A stretch of DNA of 64,000 bases, taken from Paenibacillus lupini. GTDB taxonomy: Bacteria > Bacillota > Bacilli > Paenibacillales > Paenibacillaceae. The stretch is from NCBI RefSeq assembly GCF_011761355.1, contig NZ_JAASRW010000002.1:62001-126000 (forward strand), read 5' to 3'. Within the stretch, counting starts at the first letter, position 1. Every line of letters starts with the position of its first letter. A program made the position numbers and the translations under genes. The notes beneath the pieces were generated by a model. It worked only from the letters and a program-made list of their open reading frames with translations, did not search any database and was not told where the DNA came from. Positions 26,545-34,716 of this stretch are shown one piece after another.

Positions 26545-27455
26545 AACTGATATCCAAGCTCGGCATGAAGAATAGAACCTATGCAGAGCAAAAGGCGCTG
26601 CTCGGATTTCTGTTTGTATTGCCTTGGCTGCTAGGGTTCATCTTCTTCTTTATTATTCCGCTGGTCAACTCTTTCCGATATAGTCTCAGCAAGATTGAAG
26701 CAAATTCATCCGGTATGAAAATCAGTTTCATCGGCTTTGAGAACTATATCAATGCTCTGACCGTGAACACAAGCTTTAACCGTACGCTGACGGAGTCCAT
26801 CATTAACATGGTTGTTAATGTCCCGTTAATTGTAATATTCAGCTTGTTCCTGGCCGTTCTGCTTAATCAGAAGTTTATTGGCCGTTCCATTGCGCGTTCG
26901 ATCTTTTTCCTGCCTGTTATCCTAGCTTCCGGTGTAATTATGACGCTGGAGACATCAAGCCTGGTTCAAGCGGTTAACGATCAGAACCAAGGCTCCGGCG
27001 GTGCTATTCATGCTTTAGGCGCATATGAGCTGGCGGGACTAATGCTGGATGCAGGCGTAAGTGAGAGCATTGTTAATTATTTGACTAGTGCGGTAGAAAG
27101 AATCTACCTGATCGTCAGCCAATCAGGGGTACAGATTCTTATCTTCCTGGCAGGCATTCAGACTATCTCCCCGCAGCTGTATGAAGCTTCCAAAATGGAA
27201 GGGGCAACAGGCTACGAGGCGTTCTGGAAAATTACGTTCCCGATGGTCAGCCCTCTAATTCTAGTTAATATGATCTATACCATTATTGATTCCTTCTCTA
27301 GGAACGAAATGACAGATCTCATTAAAGAGACGGGGTTTACCAACTTTGACTTTGGACTTAGTTCGGCAATGGCTTGGCTTTATTTCGTGTCAATTATGCT
27401 GATTCTGCTGATTAGTTCCTATATCGTTTCGAGGAAGGTCTTCTACCAGGAATAG
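26541..27455 (+). CDS. CUT1 sugar ABC permease, MalF type (pair 2)
   Basis: A 304-aa permease with a first helix FLFVLPWLLGFIFFFIIPLV and the EAA loop EASKMEGATGYEAFWKITFP. TTG start at 26541 overlaps the stop of the DUF5696-type gene. It is longer in the second periplasmic-side loop than pair 1 (LVQAVNDQNQGSGGAIHAL). Belongs to the second permease heterodimer of the operon. Confidence 0.88.
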   Translation: MKLISKLGMKNRTYAEQKALLGFLFVLPWLLGFIFFFIIPLVNSFRYSLSKIEANSSGMKISFIGFENYINALTVNTSFNRTLTESIINMVVNVPLIVIFSLFLAVLLNQKFIGRSIARSIFFLPVILASGVIMTLETSSLVQAVNDQNQGSGGAIHALGAYELAGLMLDAGVSESIVNYLTSAVERIYLIVSQSGVQILIFLAGIQTISPQLYEASKMEGATGYEAFWKITFPMVSPLILVNMIYTIIDSFSRNEMTDLIKETGFTNFDFGLSSAMAWLYFVSIMLILLISSYIVSRKVFYQE

Positions 27456-27462
27456 AAAGAAG

Positions 27463-28416
27463 GTGAGTTCGTTGATTATAGCCCGATTGTTATCCTTTGA
27501 AAGCTGGAAGCGCTGGATTTGGTCGTTCGTCCGACTTGTCTTGATTGCCGGACTTTCGTTTGTTATTTTATACCCAATCATTCAGAAAATATCTACTGCT
27601 ATAAAAGCAAAAACGGATCTATATTCACCCATTGTCGTGTGGATTCCCGAGCATTATTCGCTTGAGAACTTCAAGAATGCGATCTCCATTATGGACTACT
27701 GGAAGACGCTCCTGAATACATTCACGCTGTCGGCTACAACGACAATTCTGACGGCTCTCTCTTGCGCGCTGGCGGGATATGCCTTTGCAAGATTGAAATT
27801 CAAAGGCAGTAACCTGTTGTTTGCCGGTGTTATCCTAACGATCATGGTCCCACCTACAACGATACTTATACCGATGTATCTGAATCTGAAAGACTTCAGT
27901 CTGATGGGGATTATTCCTCTTATTACCGGAAAACCTGTCAATTTGCTGAATTCCTATTGGCCGTTTATCTTAACCTCCATAACAGCAAATTCCCTGAAAG
28001 CCGGATTATATATTTTTATCTTTCGGCAGTTCTTCCGGGGCATTCCGCGGGAGGTCGAAGAAGCAGCTTATATGGATGGAGCGAGTGTCGGTCAGACGTT
28101 CCTGCGAATTATGCTTCCTAATGCGATTCCTTCCATTATTACGGTACTGCTCTTCTCGTTTGTTTGGCAGTGGAATGACAGCTTTTTTACGACAACCTAT
28201 CTCACCTCGAGCAATGTCATGTCAACGCAGCTTTCGTCCTTGCCTTATAATCTGTCTATCGTTCTTGGGAATGACGCATCAGCGAAGGATCCGTTCTACT
28301 TAAGTATGGTGCAGGATACAGGGATTCTGCTTGCTATTCTGCCTCTTATCATTATGTATCTGTTCGTGCAGCGATACTTCGTCGAAAGTATCGAGCGGAC
28401 AGGACTTGTTGGGTAA
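27463..28416 (+). CDS. CUT1 sugar ABC permease, MalG type (pair 2)
   Basis: A 317-aa permease with six helices (first WSFVRLVLIAGLSFVILYPI) and the EAA loop EAAYMDGASVGQTFLRIMLP. The start may be GTG 27463 or TTG 27472; AAGGTGAG just before the second fits better as a ribosome-binding site and would remove three residues. It is the last gene of the importer operon and is followed by a hairpin terminator. Confidence 0.88.
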   Translation: MSSLIIARLLSFESWKRWIWSFVRLVLIAGLSFVILYPIIQKISTAIKAKTDLYSPIVVWIPEHYSLENFKNAISIMDYWKTLLNTFTLSATTTILTALSCALAGYAFARLKFKGSNLLFAGVILTIMVPPTTILIPMYLNLKDFSLMGIIPLITGKPVNLLNSYWPFILTSITANSLKAGLYIFIFRQFFRGIPREVEEAAYMDGASVGQTFLRIMLPNAIPSIITVLLFSFVWQWNDSFFTTTYLTSSNVMSTQLSSLPYNLSIVLGNDASAKDPFYLSMVQDTGILLAILPLIIMYLFVQRYFVESIERTGLVG

Positions 28417-28432
28417 AATAGGGTTGGGGATT

Positions 28433-28484
28433 CACCTAGTGGGAAATGGCTGGACACAGCATTCTCACTAGGTGTTTCTTATTT
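28433..28484 (+). terminator. terminator of the importer operon
   Basis: CACCTAGTG (28433-28441) pairs perfectly with CACTAGGTG (28466-28474), with a partly paired interior, followed by TTTCTTATTT. The T-tract is interrupted, so termination may be incomplete and some read-through to the xylanase gene is possible. Confidence 0.65.
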
Positions 28485-28507
28485 CAAAAGAAGAAGGCGG
28501 GTTTCTT

Positions 28508-29767
28508 ATGCTTCAAGTACGTAAGAAAGTTTTTTTTGCTATTATTCTCTCTGCAGCTCTCCTCGCTGTAATCCTACTAGTACTAGCGTTGAACAAATCC
28601 GGAGAAACCGATCAGACTGCTGAGGCTCCTGTTCAAACCACGGAACAACCAGATTCCGTAACACCACAAGAACCGAAACGCAGTACAGAGCCGTCTAAGC
28701 AGCCGGCTGAAGCCGCAGCGCCTTCCATTCAGAAGGATATACCGTCGCTGGCGGCAACCTTCAAGAATGATTTTGCCATTGGAGCTGCTCTTGAGCCGAA
28801 TCAGACGAGCGGATTATCGGCAGATCTGATGAAGAAGCAAGTGAATATGCTAGTCGCCGAAAATGCGATGAAGCCGGCTTCCATCCAGCCGGTAGAAGGG
28901 CAATTTAAATGGGATCAGGCGGATCTGATTGTCGCTTTTGCCAAGGCGAATGGGATGGCTGTCCGCTTCCATACCCTTGTATGGCACAGTCAGGTGCCGG
29001 ACTGGTTTTTCCTGGATACACAAGGGAAAGCGATGGTAGATGAGACAGATACCAAGAAGCGTGAAGCCAATAAGAAACTTCTGCTGGACCGCCTGGATGC
29101 TCATATCCAGGCCATTGTTAGTCGCTATAAGGATGATATTCAATATTGGGATGTCGTTAACGAAGTAATTGAGCCTGCAGATCCAGACGGCATGCGGAAC
29201 AGCAACTGGTATAAAATAACGGGAACCGACTATATTGCGACAGCCTTCCGGGCTGCAAGGGAAGCGGGAGGTCCTGGAATTAAGCTGTATATTAATGATT
29301 ATGGAACCGATGATCCGAAGAAGCGGGATCGACTGTATGCCTTGGTAAAAGAGATGCTCGATAAAGGTGTTCCGATTGACGGTGTTGGCCATCAGACCCA
29401 TATTAGCATTTATAACCCGTCAGTAATGAATATTATTGATTCTATGAAGAAATTCAAGGAGCTGGGGCTCGATAACCAGATTACCGAGCTTGATATGAGC
29501 CTCTATAACTGGAATGACCGTTCCGATCTTGGAGCTGCTGTACCGGATGACATTCTCCAGAAGCAGGCACAGCGATATAAGGAGCTGTTCGAAGCATTAA
29601 AGACCAACGCAGGACTGGTCAGTGCCGTTGTATTCTGGGGGATCGCTGACGATCATACCTGGTTAAGCACATTTCCGGTCACTAGGACGGAAGCACCGCT
29701 TCTGTTTGACAAGCAGCTGCAGGCGAAGCCTGCATTCTGGGCGATCGTAGATCCTTCAAAGCTCTAG
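28508..29767 (+). CDS. surface-anchored GH10 endo-xylanase
   Basis: A 419-aa protein with a membrane helix or signal anchor (about residues 8-28, VFFAIILSAALLAVILLVLAL). A Thr/Pro/Glu/Gln-rich linker (about 31-75) leads to a GH10 catalytic domain (about 78-419). Acid/base Glu219 lies in WDVVNE and nucleophile Glu327 in ITELDMS; other signatures are LVAENAMKP and RFHTLVWHSQVP. No cleavage site of the usual AxA form is evident after the helix and there is no lipobox, so it is probably tethered to the membrane outside. The start at 28508 has GAAGGCGGG upstream; the longer frame from 28472 runs through the terminator. It is the third GH10 of the window and the only one with this tether. Confidence 0.9.
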   Translation: MLQVRKKVFFAIILSAALLAVILLVLALNKSGETDQTAEAPVQTTEQPDSVTPQEPKRSTEPSKQPAEAAAPSIQKDIPSLAATFKNDFAIGAALEPNQTSGLSADLMKKQVNMLVAENAMKPASIQPVEGQFKWDQADLIVAFAKANGMAVRFHTLVWHSQVPDWFFLDTQGKAMVDETDTKKREANKKLLLDRLDAHIQAIVSRYKDDIQYWDVVNEVIEPADPDGMRNSNWYKITGTDYIATAFRAAREAGGPGIKLYINDYGTDDPKKRDRLYALVKEMLDKGVPIDGVGHQTHISIYNPSVMNIIDSMKKFKELGLDNQITELDMSLYNWNDRSDLGAAVPDDILQKQAQRYKELFEALKTNAGLVSAVVFWGIADDHTWLSTFPVTRTEAPLLFDKQLQAKPAFWAIVDPSKL

Positions 29768-29777
29768 TACAAGGTGT

Positions 29778-29805
29778 GGCCGCTCCAAGAGGAGCGGCCT
29801 TTTTT
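29778..29805 (+). terminator. intrinsic terminator after anchored xylanase
   Basis: GGCCGCTCC-AAGA-GGAGCGGCC, a perfect nine-base-pair stem, followed by six T. Confidence 0.92.
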
Positions 29806-29837
29806 GCTCGATTAGAAAGGTGAAAAGTAACGTAAAA

Positions 29838-29927
29838 TTACTCATCATCTTTAAGAAACCAAACCTTCGTAATGATATCATCTTCTATTTCATACATGGC
29901 AACGGCCTCCAAACAGTTGCGATCATA
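29838..29927 (-). pseudogene. remnant of the C-terminus of a SnoaL/NTF2-like protein
   Basis: Read on the minus strand, the segment encodes YDRNCLEAVAMYEIEDD and then ITKVWFLKDDE before TAA (29838-29840). This looks like the final strands of a SnoaL-like (NTF2 fold) protein, where YEIEDG..TKVWF is common. A stop codon at 29928-29930 lies directly upstream in frame, and nothing recognisable continues beyond it. No ribosome-binding site or plausible start gives a complete protein. It is most simply a leftover after deletion, next to the RNase H-like gene. Confidence 0.4.
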
Positions 29928-29946
29928 TTAGGGTATGTTATGATAA

Positions 29947-30465
29947 TCAGGTTTTTAAGGCAGTTTCCCTAGCCGTATTGTGAGCCAGTCTATGCAAGTG
30001 GTTGTTTTTCTTATGTTTACTAATATATTTGATCTGAATATCAACCTCGGGATACATACGTTTGAGATTGTCTAGAACCGATAATAGTTCATCTCTTCCT
30101 TGTTTTTCAACGTGCTGCGAAAATTTTTCTTGATTTAAGAGATGCGAAATGCGGATACAGTCGGTAAATATGACGGCGATTTTTGGCTGATGTTCCACTA
30201 ATGCTGCAGCAAGTGTTTCTAGACTTAGAATGATCGCCATTAATTCGCCGTAGTTCGAACCTTGATCCCGTGTAATCGGCAGTTTCTTGGCTGTTATGCT
30301 TATCACTCGATTAAACACCATACAACAAGCTGCTCCGTAAACGTTACGCGAAGCGAAGCCGGCGTAATCGCAATAAAGAAACATCGTTCCTTTATTTAAA
30401 ATATATGGTCTCAGCTTAGGGCTCGTAAAGGCTTTTTTGACCAGCAGGTCATTCATTACATCCAT
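29947..30465 (-). CDS. RNase H-like domain protein, probably catalytically altered
   Basis: A 172-aa protein with an RNase HI-like fold. Asp33 (YCDYAGF), Glu74 (NYGELMAI) and Asp102 (FTDCIRI) fit the first three acidic ligands. In the last motif the usual AD is AR (HNTARETA, Arg166), so the fourth ligand is missing. Family members degrade RNA in RNA-DNA hybrids, but many firmicute homologues of this short kind are uncharacterised. The start is placed at ATG 30463-30465 with AGGAG about 11 nt upstream; the frame continues to TTG at 30496-30498. It stands alone, outside the sugar genes by content. Activity is doubtful. Confidence 0.65.
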   Translation of the reverse strand: MDVMNDLLVKKAFTSPKLRPYILNKGTMFLYCDYAGFASRNVYGAACCMVFNRVISITAKKLPITRDQGSNYGELMAIILSLETLAAALVEHQPKIAVIFTDCIRISHLLNQEKFSQHVEKQGRDELLSVLDNLKRMYPEVDIQIKYISKHKKNNHLHRLAHNTARETALKT

Positions 30466-30620
30466 GAGCAGCGTATCTCCTATTAATAGATGGAACAAGT
30501 AATTAGTACTCGATCAGCATAACCGAAGGTATACAATTTAAACCTGCGCAGTACAAAACCGATACACTGCTGGATAGCGGAATTAGATCCCGTTATAATT
30601 GGAATTATCAGTTTTTAACC

Positions 30621-30639
30621 AAGATGTCGTTAACATCTT
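30621..30639 (+). promoter_or_regulatory. candidate operator upstream of aldo/keto reductase
   Basis: AAGATGT (30621-30627) and ACATCTT (30633-30639) form a perfect inverted repeat with a 5-nt centre, about 30 nt upstream of the reductase start and next to the AT-rich CTATAAAAAG. It could bind a dimeric regulator. No cognate regulator gene is adjacent. Confidence 0.4.
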
Positions 30640-30669
30640 ACTATAAAAAGATAAATATGGAGGGAACTT

Positions 30670-31638
30670 ATGGAACAGGTGAAGATACCAGGTACAGAGC
30701 TTACGAGTTCATCGCTCGCGCTTGGCGGTGTGCCGTTTGGCAGCACATTGGATGAGAAGAAGTCTTTTGCACTCATGGACGCGTATGTGGCAAACGGCGG
30801 GAATATGATCGATACAGCCGAGGTGTATGCGAATTGGCTGCCGGGTGAAAAAAGCATCAGCGAATCCACGATTGGCCATTGGATGAAGGTGAGAGGCAAC
30901 CGTAATAAGTTGATCGTGACGACTAAGGGAGCGCATCCTCGTATGTCGACGATGCAGATCTCTCGTTTATCGCGTGAGGAAATTTCAGAAGATGTTGAAG
31001 GAAGCCTGAGGAGATTGCAGGTAGACACCATCGATTTGTACTGGCTGCATCGTGATGATCGAGATCGCAATGCTGGTGAGATTATGGAGACTTTGAATGA
31101 CCTGGCTAAAGAGGGGAAGATCCGATATTTCGGCTGTTCCAACTGGACAACGGAAAGGATTCTAGAAGCTCAGCTTTATGCTGAATCTCATGGACTTCAA
31201 GCTTTTAGTGCGAATCAGCCGATGTGGAGTCTAGCTTCCGTTGATCCCTCAAAAAATGAAGATCCAACTTTGGTTGTCATGGATGAGAATATGTTCAAGC
31301 TGCATTGCGACACAGGTCTAACTTCCATTCCATATTCCTCACAAGCGCAAGGTTTGTTCACCAAGCTTAATGAAGGCCGGCTCTCCTTTAACAATGACAG
31401 CGTGGCAGCCATTTATCGATCGAATTCCAATCGAGAAAAATTTGATCGGATTCGTATCCTCGCGGAGTAGAAGGGAATTACGGTTAGTCAAGTTGCCCTA
31501 GGTTACATGCTGTCACAGCCGTTCCCAACTATTCCGATCATCGGCTGCCATACACATGATCAGCTTGAAGATTGCTTGAAGGCTGATAAGGTCCGCTTTA
31601 CTGAAGCGGAGATGAAATACCTGAGCTTACGGGATTAA
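30670..31638 (+). pseudogene. aldo/keto reductase interrupted by an in-frame TAG
   Basis: The reading frame encodes an aldo/keto reductase (barrel signatures LALGGVPFGSTL, MIDTAEVYANW, IVTTKGAHP, LYWLHRDD, FGCSNW) of NADPH-dependent oxidoreductase type. A TAG at 31468-31470 stops it at 266 residues. The next codons continue in the same frame with the expected C-terminus (KGITVSQVALGYMLSQ, IPIIGCHTHDQLEDCL) to TAA at 31636-31638. The missing part contains the NADP-phosphate-binding end, so the short product should be inactive. A point mutation or a base-calling error explains it; stop-codon read-through is less likely. GGAGGG precedes the ATG. Confidence 0.8.
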
Positions 31639-31728
31639 GGGATAACCGATGTGTTTGTTGTTGTAAAAAGGATATAATAGAATGACTGCCTTAATAGGTA
31701 TTATTCTTATACATCATTGGAGGATTAC

Positions 31729-32298
31729 ATGTCCTGGAGTAAATTGAAGCAACAATTGGAGAGTTTTCTCTGTCCTGCATTAATTGGGAAGGTCGAATAT
31801 ACGGCAACCAGCTATCGTTATTCACCCGATAAAGCAGGTCATTGTTATATTGCCGTAGACAAAAAGAACGTACTTAATATGAGTGATGCTACGACATTAA
31901 TCAGATGGTATCAAACGGAGATGGAAATTAAGAATGATCCAGATCTCTATATTCCTATTACCACTCAAGAAATTGAAGCGGTCAGAAAAGGTGCCAAGGG
32001 GCCGATTCCGGAGGATCGTTTAAAAATAATGGCTAGAGGCAGAAAAATATCTGAACTTGCAAAGGAGCTTATTTCAGCGCAGTCAACATTAAGTAAATCA
32101 AACTTTACAGTTGAAGCTACTAAGTTTCTAGCCAGTTCTATTGAGGAAAGCCTAGAGAGCAATAATATCTTGTTAAATATTCTGGCGTTAGTTGACAGAC
32201 GAGTTGGAAAAAAGCGGATTGTAAACATGAAGGATACAATAAAGCTAAAGCATCCAAGTGTGCAGTATTTTTATGAACTACGACTTAGTACGTTTTGA
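31729..32298 (+). CDS. SF0329-like conserved hypothetical protein
   Basis: A 189-aa soluble protein beginning MSWSKLKQQLESFLCPALIGKV. It resembles a conserved family I know as SF0329 (features YTATSYRY, PDKAGHCYIAVDKKNVLNMSD, SIEESLESNNILLNILALVDRRVGKKRI). No function is established; the C-terminal part is helical and basic. The start at 31729 is preferred because GGAGG lies 7 nt upstream; the TTG at 31717 is part of that site. TATAAT at 31673-31678 is a likely -10. A hairpin terminator follows. It is unrelated to the sugar genes by content. Confidence 0.7.
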   Translation: MSWSKLKQQLESFLCPALIGKVEYTATSYRYSPDKAGHCYIAVDKKNVLNMSDATTLIRWYQTEMEIKNDPDLYIPITTQEIEAVRKGAKGPIPEDRLKIMARGRKISELAKELISAQSTLSKSNFTVEATKFLASSIEESLESNNILLNILALVDRRVGKKRIVNMKDTIKLKHPSVQYFYELRLSTF

Positions 32299-32323
32299 GA
32301 AATCTATAAATGAACCTCTATGG

Positions 32324-32366
32324 AATGAGCCAATCGTTGTGACATCACAATGGTTGGCTCATTTTT
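32324..32366 (+). terminator. intrinsic terminator after SF0329-like gene
   Basis: AATGAGCCAATCGTTGTGA pairs with TCACAATGGTTGGCTCATT apart from one internal mismatch, followed by TTTT. The rest of the 301-bp gap 32299-32599 holds the AAAGCG operator cluster and leader of the next operon. Confidence 0.85.
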
Positions 32367-32390
32367 ATTGCCATGAATGATAATGGTTGG

Positions 32391-32467
32391 TTAAGCGCTT
32401 TATATTTTTTTGGATTCATATTTTAAACCGCTTTAAAAAATGACATTCTTTCAAATAAAGCGCATAC
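32391..32467 (+). promoter_or_regulatory. cluster of three AAAGCG half-site operators upstream of the Opp-like operon
   Basis: TTAAGCGCTTTATA begins at 32391, TTTAAACCGCTTTAAA lies at 32422-32437 and AAATAAAGCGCATAC lies at 32453-32467. The middle one is a near-perfect 16-bp palindrome centred on CG, the usual centre of LacI-family operators. A LacI regulator gene ends this same operon (39549-40595), so autoregulation by that protein is a reasonable inference. The sites also resemble cre boxes with two mismatches, so CcpA is the alternative. Confidence 0.5.
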
Positions 32468-32599
32468 AATTTACAAAAAATTAATATATCGGAGGTGAGC
32501 CTTGGGGTCTTACTAGCAGCCAAGAATCGGTTCATAGCAAGAAAGAAGGGGAGCGCAGCATAGTCGATACAAGCAAAGTTCACGAATGGAGGGGTTCAT

Positions 32600-34597
32600 G
32601 TGAGGAGACAGCGGAAGCTTCTAGCTGTTCTATTAGTCATCCTTTCTATTATTTCGGCAGGGTGCACGAATAACAATAATTCACCGGCGCCGTCGAACTC
32701 GGCCGGAGAGCCGAGCAACGACAATAAGGGCACGAACAAGGAGGAAGACAAGGGAGGAGGCGGGGGTGCGGGCACGACAGCAGCCAAAGAAGCGCCAATG
32801 CTAGCCAAGCTCGCAGCAGACGGCACGCTCCCTCCGCTGGCGGAACGCCTCCCGGTCCAAGCAGACGTCATGGTAGAGCCCGTGGTCAACGAAATCGGAC
32901 GGTATGGCGGCGATTGGACGATGGCCTGGACGGGGCCTGGCGACAAGTGGTCCGTCGGACAGCCGACGGAGGAGGCGCTTTTCCGTTTCAACAAGGATGG
33001 CAGCGGCGTAGAACCGAACGTAGCCAAAAGCTATGAGGTCAACGAAGATTCGACCGAATTTATTATTCATCTTAGAGAAGGTATGAAATGGTCCGACGGA
33101 GTACCTTTTACAGCGGACGACGTGTTGTTCTATTGGGAGCACATGTTGACAAAGGAAACCTTCGGCAAGGCGATCTATGATGCCTATTATTCGGTTGATC
33201 CGGTTACGGGAGATAAGGCTCTGGCCACGGTAACGAAGGTGGACGATTACACGTTCAAGGTTGTTCACAAGTACCCGAGCGTACAGTTTCTTGAACGTGT
33301 CGCGATCGACAACAAGTGGTTTTTCGCGCCGGCCCATTTCCACAAGACAATCCTGCCCGAGTTTGTCGGCGAGGACAAAGCACTGGAGATCGCCAAGCAA
33401 TGGGGCTTCGAGGATACGACAGCCTTCCTGAAGGAAACCGGTTATTATTACTGGCTTTACCCGCAGATCCCAACGCTCCGGCCATGGGTGGCCAAGAACG
33501 ATCCGAACAGCGATCAGTTCATCATGGAGCGGAACCCGTACTATTGGAAAACAGACAAGGAAGGCAATCAGCTGCCCTACATGGACCGAATCGTCGCAAC
33601 GAAAATTCAAGATCCGAGCCAACGGGTTCTTGGCACGCTGGCGGGCGACTTTAACCTATCTACGTTCGGAGCGCAGGATTTCACCGTACTGAAGGAAAAC
33701 GAGAAGAAGGGTGATTTCCGTGTCATCACTTGGCAGCAGCCGGCTTGGATGACTTCGGGTATCCAGCTCAACCAAACGATCGACGATCCAAATCTTCGTA
33801 AATTGTTCCAGGATATCCGCTTTAGGGAGGCTCTTTCAATTGGGGTTAACCGCACTGAAATTACAGAAATCGTGACGAATGGCATCGCGGATCCAATCCA
33901 GGCCTCCGTTCAGGAAGGGCTTGTCGGCTATCAGGAAGGCTGGGCGGACCAATGGTCAAGCTTCGACCCCGAGCGGGCTAACTCACTGCTCGACGAGATT
34001 GGATTAACGAAGCGCGACAAGAACGACTTCCGGTTGTTCCCGGATGGCAAGGATGTGACCCTCACCATTATGGATTCTTCAGAGGATAGCGCCAATTACA
34101 CCGAGCTCCTCAAGAAGTATTACGAGGATATGGGCATTAAGACAAACGTGAAGCTCGTTGATCAGGCGACGCTGCAGGAGCTGAAATATTCGAATCAGGT
34201 GCCGGTGAGCATTGAGAACATTTCCGTTGTGAACGTCGCATACCGTCCCGACGCGCTTGTGCCGCTTCGAGTCCTGACCCCGTGGTATGGACAATACGGC
34301 TTGTACGTTTCATCGGGAGGTAAGGAAGGCATGAAGCCGGAGGGTGACATCGCCAAAATTCTAGAGTACTGGGATCAGATTAAGGCGGCAGGAACGACCG
34401 AAGAGATTAACAGGCTCGGCGACGAGATCGTCAAGCTGCATATGAAAAACCAATGGGTGATCGGATACGCCGGCCCGACGCCAACCTTGATCGCCGCTTC
34501 GAACAAGATGGGCAACATCCCGGAGGATCTGATCTGGGCTGACGAGTTCCGTTCGCTTGGAGCGGCCCACCCCGCGCAGTTCTATTTGAATCCATAA
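32600..34597 (+). CDS. family-5 (Opp/Dpp-like) solute-binding lipoprotein
   Basis: A 665-aa lipoprotein (lipobox ISAGC near residue 21), then an Asn/Gly-rich linker. The mature domain carries family-5 features: VEPNVAKSYEVNEDSTEFIIHLREGMKWSDGVPFTADDV, ERNPYYWKTDKEGNQLPYMDRIV. Some long members of this family bind oligosaccharides rather than peptides, and the neighbouring HAD phosphatase, LacI regulator and xylan genes favour a sugar here (inference). GTG start at 32600 with GGAGGGG upstream; an overlapping ATG at 32598 is followed at once by a stop. A stem-loop separates it from the permeases. Confidence 0.85.
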   Translation: MRRQRKLLAVLLVILSIISAGCTNNNNSPAPSNSAGEPSNDNKGTNKEEDKGGGGGAGTTAAKEAPMLAKLAADGTLPPLAERLPVQADVMVEPVVNEIGRYGGDWTMAWTGPGDKWSVGQPTEEALFRFNKDGSGVEPNVAKSYEVNEDSTEFIIHLREGMKWSDGVPFTADDVLFYWEHMLTKETFGKAIYDAYYSVDPVTGDKALATVTKVDDYTFKVVHKYPSVQFLERVAIDNKWFFAPAHFHKTILPEFVGEDKALEIAKQWGFEDTTAFLKETGYYYWLYPQIPTLRPWVAKNDPNSDQFIMERNPYYWKTDKEGNQLPYMDRIVATKIQDPSQRVLGTLAGDFNLSTFGAQDFTVLKENEKKGDFRVITWQQPAWMTSGIQLNQTIDDPNLRKLFQDIRFREALSIGVNRTEITEIVTNGIADPIQASVQEGLVGYQEGWADQWSSFDPERANSLLDEIGLTKRDKNDFRLFPDGKDVTLTIMDSSEDSANYTELLKKYYEDMGIKTNVKLVDQATLQELKYSNQVPVSIENISVVNVAYRPDALVPLRVLTPWYGQYGLYVSSGGKEGMKPEGDIAKILEYWDQIKAAGTTEEINRLGDEIVKLHMKNQWVIGYAGPTPTLIAASNKMGNIPEDLIWADEFRSLGAAHPAQFYLNP

Positions 34598-34606
34598 CTT
34601 TATTTT

Positions 34607-34655
34607 ACATGCATACCGCAAGGGGGAGCGGTGGCTTTCCCTTGCGGCGGCATGT
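34607..34655 (+). promoter_or_regulatory. intercistronic stem-loop after family-5 binding protein
   Basis: CCGCAAGGG (34616-34624) pairs with CCCTTGCGG (34639-34647), extended by ACATGC/GCATGT (34607-34612, 34650-34655). There is no T-run afterwards, so it probably tunes mRNA stability or read-through rather than ending transcription. Confidence 0.65.
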
Positions 34656-34716
34656 TCATTCTAAAGATAATTCATTCAGGCAACGAAGAGTGGTGAAAGG
34701 GAAGGGAGGATAACAG

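Noticed and set aside
32495-32563. 22-codon GTG-start ORF (VLLAAKNRFIARKKGSAA-like) before the Opp-like operon
   Set aside because: The GGAG sequence abuts the GTG with no spacing, so initiation is unlikely; could be revisited as a leader peptide.
32801-33622. 273-codon antisense ORF in the family-5 binding-protein gene
   Set aside because: No recognisable family, lies opposite a well-conserved coding sequence.
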